Assembly: GCA_009733775.1 (NCBI GenBank)
Contig: WOGZ01000274.1
Span: 1 to 44,553 of the forward strand
Length of the DNA: 44,553 nt
Direction of reading: 5' to 3'
Source of the DNA: Alectoria sarmentosa
Taxonomy: Eukaryota > Ascomycota > Lecanoromycetes > Lecanorales > Parmeliaceae
Below are positions 34,849-44,553 of the stretch, piece by piece. The notes under the pieces are model-generated. The model searched no databases, was not told the origin of the DNA, and saw nothing but the letters and a program-made list of their open reading frames with translations. The translations under genes and the position numbers were made by a program. Numbering within the stretch: the stretch's first letter is position 1; every line of letters starts with the position of its first letter.

Positions 34849-35035
34849 TGTTAAGGTGGTGGAAGTTCAATGTATGCATTGACTTGAGAGTGTGTAATAA
34901 ACTTGATTTCTATTATTGAGAAATCTATTGTTAAGATATCTTGTCAAGCTACTTGCTTGGCAACGAGATTCGTTAAACAAAAAAAGTATCTTATCAAGAC
35001 TATGTGCTCAGTGAGAAATCGTCATAATCATAACA
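34849..35035 (-). repeat. Gypsy-2 3' LTR (187 bp)
   Basis: Read on the plus strand it runs from TGTTAAGGTGG to CATAATCATAACA; on the element strand it starts TGTTATGA and ends CCTTAACA. It aligns to 42166-42352 over the full length with transitions only. Confidence 0.92.
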
Positions 35036-35189
35036 AATGTCATCAACAAAAACAAAAACATCGTTCCGATGTCAAATGCATAACACAATAAACTTAACAA
35101 ACGGTTTTCGACGATAATTCCGCATGAAAATAAATAACAGATTTTAATAAACATCACCTTTCAATATTCATAAACAATGCGACGTTATT
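35036..35189. other. Gypsy-2 3' untranslated region
   Basis: The stretch next to the LTR is AAATGTCATCAACAAAAACA on the plus strand. No polypurine tract is evident on the element strand. The coding relic ends near 35190. Confidence 0.4.
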
Positions 35190-38100
35190 ATTAATTATCT
35201 CATACTCCTCGACGATTTCCTTTATATATCATAATAACTCACATTTCAACTCTCATATATCTATTTTTAATTCATAATCAAATCATCATATTAAATATTA
35301 AGTTAATTATCTCTGATTATAACGAATACTTCTCTTTCGCAATAACTTTTCAATCTCATATTTCTTTTCATCCTCAATTATCACGATAAAAACAAATAAA
35401 TGACAACGACGATATAAATCCTCGACGAGATCGATAATAGGTTTCAAATGTGCTATCGAAATAACGTCGTGAATTTTCATATTTATTAATAATTCGAATT
35501 TATAAATAAGACGTTCGATCCTCTCGAGAATTTTGAAAAATTTTATAAATTATAAATTCAATTTTTTGAATTTGATAACAAAAACGTTATAATCTTTATA
35601 AAATCGTAAATTTACGAAATCGTTAATCTTAAAAAATTGAAATTGATGTTTAACATTATAATATTTCTTCATTCTCAACGAGACGAAAATAATAACATTT
35701 TTAATATCGATATATAAAGGTTTATATTCATTTATAATCGTCGATAAAAATGCTATTTTCGTAATGAAAGTTATATTAAAAATTAACATTTCTTAAAAAG
35801 TCGCTTGACGAGAAGGATTTTCTTATCGAATTATAAAAATCATAATAAAAATGACGATTTTAAATGACGACATTATTTTATAAAAAACTTTTTCACAATG
35901 AGCAAGAATTTTTTAAGCGAGAACTTTTTGCGTTGTTTTGATAACACTTTTAATAATAAAATGAAAAACTTCTTCACGATGAGCAAGATTTTTTTGTCGA
36001 ATTATAAGAATCATAATAAGAATAACGATTTTAAATAACGACATTATTCTACGAGAAGCTTTCTTACGATAAATAAAAGTTTTTTGAATAAAAACTTTTT
36101 ATGTTACTTTGATAACACTTCTAATGATAAAATATGTTATTATAATAAAAATCGATATTACACGAAATAACGAAATTGACGAAATTAACAAAATTAATGT
36201 TTAAATAATAAAATTAAGATTCTCAATCCTCAATAAATCGAATGCTTCACGTATTTTAAAATCATAAAGAATTTAAATAAATGCTTATACGATGAAATTG
36301 TATTTGATAAAGTTATTCAATATCATCGACATCTTAATAAAAATTTTGAATCAATAACGAGAATTCTTTAATGTGATAATATAATATCGTAATGTTATTT
36401 CGACGATTTGATTAAAACGTTTAAACATTTCGTTTATTTGCGGATGTTAAATAATGAAATAAAAAAAATCGATCTTAAGGGTCTTGAATATCTCTTTTCA
36501 AATCTCGCTCACGAATTTGCGATCTCGATTAAAAATAATAACATAAAACAATCCTTAATTGAATTTTATTAAACGATTTAACAATCGAATAATTCATTTT
36601 TTATCGAATCAAATGTTTTTATCAAATATATAAATGATAATCTTAGAAAATTTGTCAATAATGAACATTAAACAATCGAAATCATTTGATGACGATTTCG
36701 ATAACGTTAAAATAAAATTAATAATAAGAGTATAAAACGATTTTATCGACGAATAAATAAATTGAAAAGAATTATAAAATTTATGTCGAGAAGTTTAATT
36801 GAATTAACAATGTGAATAATAATAAATAAATTCATAAAGCTTGATAATTATTTTAAAAATATATAATTTTTTTATGAAACGTTTATGTGTGCGAGCATAA
36901 TCAAAATAACTCATTTCGTTATAAGCAAATTTGAAGACTTTTATTTTCATAATCGAAGAAATGCAAAAACGTAAACCTTTCTCGTTATCGTTAAAATATA
37001 ATAAATTATTTATAACGCGATAAGATAATTTAATAACATTTTTTTTAAAGATCTCGTTATTCAACATCATACGCATAACACGTTTTTATTTCGATTTTTT
37101 TTGATATCTTAATAAAAGACGTTATCAGAAATCTAAATTCATTTTAATGAGATTAATTAAAAAATAACGCATTACAAATAAAGCGTTAAGGAATTCATTG
37201 ATTTCAAAACGAAATTTCTTATTTGTTAATTTGAAAAGTGCATTAAATACGATATTCGTCTTATTAAATTTATATCTTACATTAAAATGAAAACGTTATA
37301 AATATTCAAAAGCACGAATTAAACGTAAATTTAATTTCTCGATAAACGTAATGTTTAAATTTATTTAACGAATTATGAAAACGATAATAAAATGATCGAT
37401 GTAAATGATTATGCAATAAATAAATGTTTCGATCATATATCGAATTTTTTTAATAACTCAAACGATATTTATTATCTCAAATTTCGTAAATCAATATCGA
37501 ATTTCGATATTCGAAAAAAGACGATTTAAAAAGAAAATGAATTGTTAAGACTTTTATTTTGATATCGAAATCGACGATTTATTTGTGAAATAATAAATAT
37601 GAGCGTTAAATTCGAATTTCTTATTATCATCAAGATTAACGTATAACACACGTTTCTCATTATAATGATATAAAATCGTCGACAAAAAAAAAGCTTTTAT
37701 AAATGATAAAAAACATTCAATTTTTTTGAAATTAATATCATAAAATAAATGCGAGCAACGACCTTTTTGCGAGCGTTACTTTTAACGCTTATTGTTCGCG
37801 TGAAATATATTTTTCATAATTATAATAACTTTATTATCATCATATAATGAAAAATATATTAACGCAAATATTTTATCAAATCGAAATACTTTTCAAATTA
37901 ATTTAAAGTTTTTGAAAAAATGAGATTGAAAATTATTATTAATTTATTTGCAGCGATAACAAAATCAAAAGCGTCAACTTTTTATTTAAATAAATAAATT
38001 AATGAATAATCGAAAAATGATTTACGAGATGATAAATGAATATTTATATTTATTAAAACATCGAAAATCAATTTCAAGTGTTCAATATGCTTTTCAATTA

Positions 38101-41100
38101 ATAATGAAAAAATTATAATGTTATCGACGTAAACCCTATAGAATTTACGAAAAAAATGAAATTTTTTATTAATTATCCTTTATACATAAGCGAGAGAATT
38201 GCGATAACTTATAATTAAAATTTTAAATGATTTTTATTCACGATAAGATGTCATCATAAAACGATATCAATAAATTATATTTATTCATTATTGATAAAAG
38301 AAACTAACAACGTCGATAATAAATATAACTTTAACGTTTTTGATCTTAACAAAAATCTCAAATTGAGAAAAAACAAGATAAACGTTTAACATAATAATCT
38401 TATTTAAAACACAAATATTAACGACGACGCGACTTTTACATTCGCTTTCATCTTTAAAAATATCTTTTTATATTACAAAACAAAAAAAGGAAAATAAAAT
38501 AACAATAATAATTCATTTTATACGATTTTATTCATATAATTTATCAAATTTCTTATCGATAACATTTTTATCTCGTTAATTCATTAAATAAACACGTGCT
38601 TATTCAAACTTATAAACTTTTCATCAATTATTCATTAAAGAAATATTCATTCATTTCTTTTTAAAAACGTTGATAATGTTATTAATGTCTTTTTATAATA
38701 TAAAAAAGACATTTATAATTATAATAATCGAGGTTCTTACTTTCGACAAATCATGAATTATCATTTCGATAAAATAAATAATTTTTAACATCGATGTTAA
38801 AATTTACACGAATATCATAATAATAAAAAATGCAATTGTTTTAATTATCAAACGACGAAAATTAATACGTATTTAATTAAATTAACGTTTTGATACTTTA
38901 ATAATCAAATCATGATTTTTTAACGAGACAAAAAAGCAATTTGCGACGTCGTATTTGTTTATTTTATCAAATTTCTGCCTTTTTAATAAAATAATTAATT
39001 CGTTAATGTTATTATAAATAAACACGATTAATAAAATGTGATCGATTATATAAACGTACGCGAAAAACGTATTCAACGTTTATGATTTAAAAAAAAGATC
39101 GCGATCTTTTGATAGCATCAAACGTGTTTTATTAAATTCAATTATTAATATAACGACGTTCGAATGCGAGAGAATATTCATTCTTTTTTTATTATAAATT
39201 ATAACATTGATTTAAAATTTTCAAATTATGATAATAATAAAAACTTTATGATTTTAATAAACGTCAATCTTCATAATGTTATGCTCAAGATCAAAAACAA
39301 TGTTTTTAAATTTCATAATGTTAATTTCGATAAATGCTTTGATAATTAAATTATCGACGATATATAATTCTCGTTTTATTAATGCTATAACACCGTTTTT
39401 GCTCAATAAATACATTTTGATTTTAATATATTCATTAACATTATATTTATTATTATTAATGCCTTTAACGATCATTAAAATAAACATTTTCTTGATTTCA
39501 ACATCAAAAAGATTCTTTTATAAAAACTTTTTGTTAATGAAATTTATAATACAATTCGTGTCGAAACAAAGGTCGAAAAATAAATTCAACAAAAATAATT
39601 GTATCACAGCGATAACATAATGATAACCTCGAAAAGCATAATCTTAAATAAACGAATTCGTGAATGTGAAAAAAATAACGTGTTTAAAAATTGTCGATTT
39701 AACAATAAAAGTCGATATTGAAATAAGAAACGTAATAAAAAAAAATAATAAAACAAAAAAAATCGAAATTATTATCATAAACGAATTTATCTTTTTATTA
39801 AAGTGTTAATTAAAACGAAAATATCGATATAAAACATTATTAAAACTGAAATCTTCGTGATATTTTCGATATTTGATAATCTTTGCTATTAAATTAACAA
39901 TAACAAAATTATTTTTCACAATATCATTATAAAAGTTCTCAAAATCGATGCTTTTTAAATCATCGTTATAATCATTAATTTGATTTTTTAACAAAAAAAC
40001 ATTTTGATAAAAAGCGTCTTCATAAACATTATACTCGACTTATTCATTCATCGATAATTCATTTTCTTGATTTTCGACATCATATTAATATGTTTTAATA
40101 AAAAATCGTCATTAAAACTCATTATCGTAAGATTTAAACGAATTTTTATTGTTTTCATAATTATTGATATTTGCGTTTTGTTAACGAGGTTGATTTTACT
40201 CAAAAGACTCATTTACATTTTCGCTAATAATTTGCAAAGATTAACGATTTTCAAATAACGAACGTTATTGTTTTTGAGTAATTTATGATTACTACTACTA
40301 TTATTATTACTAATTGTTATTATTATTTTGATAATTAATATCATCATAAAGAAAAAAAGGTCGATTATACGAATTCGAATTTTCAAAATAAAGTTTGTTT
40401 TCGAATTCATTATTATCATAAAAAAAGTTATCAAAAAGACGTTGAAAAATGAAGTTCGGGCGGAAAGAATTGTTATCGTATTAACCTTATTAACCTTATA
40501 TCTTCTCTTTATCATTACGATTTGAAAACATAATCAATAATCTTATTTTATAACCTTTTTCATAAATGTCAAATCAAATATCCTTTTAATGTCGTAACTT
40601 TTTTAACAAATTCGCAATTATGAAATTATTTTTCAAACGTGACAAATCACGACGTAATTTTTCGTTTATATGTTTATAAACAAATAAAATTTACGTTGTT
40701 TTCATAATAATAATATCAACATTTTTAACATTGAGCATTATAATAAAAACATATTCAATTAAATCATATTATGCTTTAACATTTTTCATAATATATCGAA
40801 TTACTTTTAAAACAACGAAAAATTTGCTTAATGAATCACGAAAACGAGATTCGAAAACGTCATATCATTTTTTCACATCGTTCGAATCATTGCGAAAATC
40901 AATTTTATTAATGTGAATAAACTCATTAATGTATTAATGCTTCACAATTTTTAACAAATAAAAATTTAAATTTTATTATAAAATAATAACGTTCATCGAG
41001 ATAATTTTAATTCGAAATCGATTCATAAAATTAAAAACATTATAATAAACATTATAATTATCTTTGATCTCGATTATCGAATTTGATAATGAATCGAAAT

Positions 41101-41400
41101 ATTCAATATCACGAGCACGAAATTATAATAATCATATTTTTATAATAAAACGAGCTTGCGAAACGATTTGATTGACGATAACGATAATTTATATTATAAT
41201 AACAATCATCTCATTCCGCTATGCTTTTAAAAAATTAATAATCATAACGAAAAAAGACGTAAATGATTTGAATAAAATTATGAAAACAAAAATTACTTTA
41301 ATAATGATTTCGAAATTATTTAAATATAACGTCATAGATTTAAAAATAACAATTAACGAGATGTGAGATATGATTTTTATAAAAAACGAATCTTCGAAAA
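35190..41400 (-). pseudogene. Gypsy-2 gag-pol polyprotein, RIP-inactivated
   Basis: Minus-strand reading. The gag capsid-like part (~41130-40620) contains EYFDS, INKIDFRNDSNDVKK, FESRFRDSLSKFF and INEKLRRDLSRLKN. A C-terminal gag linker rich in Asn and Tyr is at ~40500-40300. The zinc finger (39994-39806) reads YRKYHEDFSFNNVLYRYF, its cysteines changed to Tyr. The protease downstream part is at 39487-39254. Reverse transcriptase has YVDNIIIFS at about 38139-38113; the second catalytic Asp is now Asn. The integrase HHCC region (37076-36804) has AYNEMSYFDYARTHKRFIKK ending SHC, with some Cys/His lost. The integrase C-terminal part (35789-35550) has KKYYNVKHQFQFFKINDF. A chromodomain-like tail is at ~35400-35190 (DEKKYEIEKLLRKRSIRYNQ). 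Many in-frame stops. Start not determined. Confidence 0.88.
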
Positions 41401-42165
41401 AACGGCGTAATTGTATTGTGACAATTTGAAAAATACGAATTGTTATTTTAAGTGAGACTCGATCGATAACTCAATCTTTCGATCAAATCTGATATAATTC
41501 GATAAAAGAATTAAATAAAAAAGAACGAGAACGTGCTCTTTGCTATCTTGTTATAATTAAAAAAAATGTTGACATAATTGTTTTAACAGATTTGAAAGAA
41601 TTTTCCGTGAGGCGGTTTATAATTAAACGAAAGATTTGATCGATGAAATTATTTGATTAATGTCCAAAGACAAGAAAATCTCATAATTATCAAATTTGAA
41701 CGACGACGTCACGAAACGTGAATGTCAACTTAACAATGATTTTAATAATAAGAAGATAACGATTATAAAATGAAATAAAAAGAATGAAAATATGAGAAGA
41801 AATGAGATTTTTGCGAATAAATGATATTTGTTTCACGTTTTTGCTTGACAAAATAATAAGATCGACGATTCAAAATTTTCGAAAAATAATGAGAAAAAAG
41901 TTTTAAACGAAAATGATGCTCGATAACGTATGATTTCGACGACGTACGTTTAACAACAAAATCCTTATTATAAGAAGGATTTTCTGAAACAAAAAACGTT
42001 TTTAACCTTATCGAAAATAAAGAAAGATTATAGCGAAGGATAATAATGATTAATGTTGCAGAGCAATTGATGCTGTCGTAAAACGATTAATGTTATTAAA
42101 TCGATGTGTATTAAGTTGATATTATGAAATTGATGCTGATAGACGAACTTAATGTTATTATCACT
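41400..42165. other. Gypsy-2 5' internal leader
   Basis: Between the gag relic and the 5' LTR. No further coding sequence was recognised. The plus strand is purine-rich in places (AATAAAAAGAATGAAAATATG near 41774, AAAATAAAGAAAG near 42014). No primer-binding site could be matched. Confidence 0.4.
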
Positions 42166-42352
42166 TATTAAGATGATGAGAATTCAATGTATACATTAAC
42201 TTGAAAGTGTGTAATAAGCTTGATTTCTATTATTGAGAAATTTATTGTTAAGATATCTTGTCAAGCTATTTGCTTGACAACGGGATTCGCTAAGCAAGAA
42301 AAGTATCTTGTCAAGGTTATGTGCTCAGCGAGGAATCGCCATAGTCATAACA
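42166..42352 (-). repeat. Gypsy-2 5' LTR (187 bp)
   Basis: Plus strand runs TATTAAGATGATG to CATAGTCATAACA. On the element strand this is TGTTATGAC at the start and a terminal TA where the other LTR keeps CA. It retains more C in the promoter-proximal half (GGAATCGCCATAG) than the 3' LTR. Confidence 0.92.
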
Positions 42353-42357
42353 CAAAT
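42353..42357. repeat. Target site duplication CAAAT, right side of Gypsy-2
   Basis: Partner of TAAAT at 34844-34848. It gives the likely original target sequence. Confidence 0.8.
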
Positions 42358-44490
42358 CATTTTTTCGAACATAAATTCAAATGAAAATTCAAATTCAAAT
42401 TCAAATTTCAAAAACTTTTAAGTTTTGAAAGTCAAATTAATTCTCTTTAAATATCATATTCGAACATCTTAAAATCAAATTTTCGATCTTTTTAAATTAA
42501 TTTAAAAAGATTAAAATGTTTATGAGAATTATTAATCACATCAAATGAAAACGTTAAATATAAGATTTTTTAAATTTGATTAAATTATGATATTAAATCG
42601 AAATCGATATGATCATATTTATCGAAAACTTTATCATTAAAACAAAAAACGTTTCAAATAATCGTTTAATCGTCGAAATAAAATTTATTATCATTAAAAT
42701 AAACATCTCAATTTAAATCGAAACGCATAATAAAATTTACACGATAATAAAAATTCGTTGCGAAAATAATTTTCGAAAAAAAATCGAATATTATATCAAT
42801 GTTTTTAATATTTGAAAAAAGTTCGAAGAATATAAATCTCAAGATTTTGATATTTTTAACTTTATCATTTTTAAATTAAAATCTTTTATTTTAATCGTTT
42901 ACGAAAACAAATCACAAAAATATATCAATATTTTTATAAACGTTATTTGAAAATTCAAAAATTAATTCGATTGAGCGATCTTTTTTTTCGATAAAAATTG
43001 AAAAATTTATTATTTTTATAAAAGATTAAACTCGCAATATAATATATATCGCGAAAATTATATTTAAATTTATAACGTTTATAATGAAGATCGTAAAATC
43101 AAATAAACGCTAAATTATATGATAATTCGATTCTTCAATATCATTATCAATTTATTCGATTTCATTTCGAAAACGCATACGCTGGTCGTTATTATTAACG
43201 ATTCTTTTAAACATATTCAACAATTCATATTTATTTTTATTATCGTTAAAGATATCGTCGAACATCACATTTAAATAAACGCAAACTTCAATAACTTTCA
43301 CACTTATATTCAAATTTACAAATATTATATTCATTATAAAAAAAATTAATATAACATTAACGAATACGATACACATAATAAGCGTTTAAACGAAAATGAT
43401 ATAAACAAGGAAAATCGCGAAAATCACGATAATCGTGATAATTATGATAATCGTGATTGTGAAAATTATGAAAAACGTGATCGAGAAGGAAATTCCGAAT
43501 TCAAATCAATTGAAAAGTTAAAAAAACAATCTAATAGTGTTGACGCAACTGTGACAATTATTTAATTAAAAATCGCCCGTTATTTTATCGTTCATATTAT
43601 TCTTATTATTTTTATTACTTCTATCGCTTTTAAATCGATTTTCGAATTTATCATAAATTTTAACATTTTAAACAGAAAAATTTATGAAGTTATTAAATTC
43701 AAAGTTATCGATAAAACGCAAATTATTGTTTTATTCATTATAATAACAATATTTTCTCTTTAATTTCGAAATTGTGTATACATTTAACATATAATCTACA
43801 TTTTTTCGATCTTCAAAACCTTTAAATCTTTTTAATCTTCACATCTTATGAATGATTTTGTTAACAATCGCATAATTATCGATTTCGAAAACATCAAATT
43901 TGAATACAAAATGAATGATATCAAACGCATTTTAATTTTTCGAAACGTTTGATTCATATTTAATTGCGACTTCAATTTCATTTTTAAAAAACAATTAAAA
44001 AAACAAAGATTTTCTTTTATTTTTATTTTTAACGATATTGTTATCGAAAAACAACGTTTCTTTTTTAAACGTATTTAAAATCGTTTATATACATTTAATA
44101 TTTAGAAGAAAATTCCCTTAAACTTAATAATCATCAATAAAAAAATCTTCATTTATGATAAATCTTTAATTAAATTTATTTTTAATAATCAAAAATCCCA
44201 ATTTTCGTCGAAGTCTCAAATTAATAGAATAATTTTTCGTATATAACACGCATATTATAATCATTTAAACGTTCAAAATTTCAAAAAGTTGATCAAAATG
44301 TGCGTTGAAATAAATTTTTTGATTTCATTTTTCGACGATATTTGCGAATTATGTTTTATAATTAATATAAAAATAAAATCACATAAACGACATATTATTT
44401 TTAAAAGATGATAAAACGATTTAATTTATACCTAAAGGGAGATACCCTATTAATAAAAAAGCTGATAACTATTTAAGAATAAAAACAATT
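42358..44490 (+). pseudogene. Copia-B gag-protease-integrase start, after the Gypsy-2 insertion
   Basis: Continues the frame left at 34848 (IIFSNINSNENSNSNSNF, from an AAATTC microsatellite at 42370-42410). From 43398 it reads DINKENRENHDNRDNYDNRD, a Cys and charged low-complexity run, then SEFKSIEKLKK and FEFIINFNILNRKIYEVIKF, the likely protease start. Near the end is the Copia GAG-pre-integrase zinc region: HAYYNHLN (44247-44270), VQNFKKLIKMCVEI and CELC (44343-44354), then SHKRHIIF. Gag and pol parts are in different frames, so at least one indel or frame change exists. The integrase core and all of reverse transcriptase would lie beyond the window. The minus-strand frame at 43152-43376 is a shadow. 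Confidence 0.7.
43075..43800 (+). repeat. Segment shared with the Copia-C fragment (7010-7755)
   Basis: Same orientation, similar length and the same peptide order on the plus strand. The minus strand of both copies also shows the shared shadow NDNKNKHELL / NDNKNKYELL. It shows that Copia-B and Copia-C are one family. Confidence 0.8.
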
Positions 44491-44553
44491 TGTTGACAAA
44501 TCAAAAATTGTTGAAAAAATGTTGAAATATTGTTGACGCATTGTTGACACATT
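44485..44553. repeat. TTGTTGA(CA) direct repeats at the window end
   Basis: TTTGTTGACAAAT, AATTGTTGAAAAA, AATGTTGAAATA, ATTGTTGACGCA and ATTGTTGACACA follow each other at 11-17-bp intervals. Related strings occur near 6830-6890, 8640 and 19315-19355. The run is cut by the window end, so its length is unknown. Confidence 0.6.

Larger units (their letters stand above)
34849..42352 (-). mobile_element. Gypsy-2: complete but degraded Ty3/Gypsy LTR retrotransposon
   Basis: The 7,504-bp element lies in minus orientation and is nested in Copia-B. Its 187-bp LTRs differ at 24 positions, all transitions and without indels. On the minus strand the internal order is gag, zinc finger, protease, reverse transcriptase, integrase, chromodomain-like end, which is Ty3/Gypsy. 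Its protease stretch (39254-39487, NGVIALIKRELYIVDN) is clearly related to Gypsy-1 (NGNVALIRREIHIVDN), but the LTRs share only the TGTTATG start, so it is a different family of the same lineage. Confidence 0.93.

Noticed and set aside
35550..35789. Independent minus-strand gene
   Set aside because: Its peptide (KKYYNVKHQFQFFKINDF) is the integrase C-terminal part of Gypsy-2, parallel to KKYYDAKHKSMFFKIDDY of Gypsy-1.
1..44553. Mitochondrial, apicomplexan or Dictyostelium origin suggested by the AT content
   Set aside because: LTR pairs with transition-only divergence, CpG-biased residual C and fungal-type Gypsy/Copia polyproteins fit RIP in an ascomycete better; no organellar or protist genes are seen.

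Overview
The window looks like an AT-rich, gene-free block of a filamentous ascomycete (Pezizomycotina) genome. It is built from transposable elements degraded by a process that looks like repeat-induced point mutation (RIP). This rests on fungal-type Ty3/Gypsy and Ty1/Copia elements, on LTR pairs that differ only by transitions, on stop-riddled but otherwise in-frame polyproteins, and on a base composition dominated by A and T with residual C mostly in CpG. The species cannot be named. I see no intact host gene, tRNA, rRNA or CRISPR array.

Layout. 1-425: a repeat fragment plus a short less-mutated piece. 426-6345: copy 1 of a ~5.9 kb repeat that carries an unrecognised plus-strand protein relic ending in a 34-codon tandem repeat. 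6336-6650: a GC-rich minisatellite. 7010-7755: a truncated Copia gag/protease fragment. 7757-8630: two copies of a repeat with CACGTG inverted repeats. 8640-12290: featureless AT-rich sequence. 12300-13500: a minus-strand relic that resembles a DNA transposase. 13648-19556: copy 2 of the 5.9 kb repeat. 19557-20621: AT-rich spacer.

20622-28039 is a structurally complete Ty3/Gypsy element (Gypsy-1, plus strand) with 191-bp LTRs, a 5-bp target duplication GCAAA and one long gag-pol frame. It lies just upstream of a Copia polyprotein (Copia-A, plus strand, 28253-32726). 32727-33420 is a less mutated unique stretch, and 33421-34020 holds repeat fragments. Copia-B (plus strand) begins near 34512. 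It is interrupted inside its gag frame by a second complete Gypsy element (Gypsy-2, minus strand, 34849-42352, 187-bp LTRs, target duplication CAAAT/TAAAT), resumes at 42358 and runs to the window end.

How it fits together: nothing here works as a gene set now. The sequence records successive insertions (Gypsy into Copia) followed by transition-only mutation that introduced stop codons and destroyed the catalytic aspartates of all three reverse transcriptases (YIND, YVDN, YIDN). The main unknown is the protein encoded by the duplicated 5.9 kb repeat.
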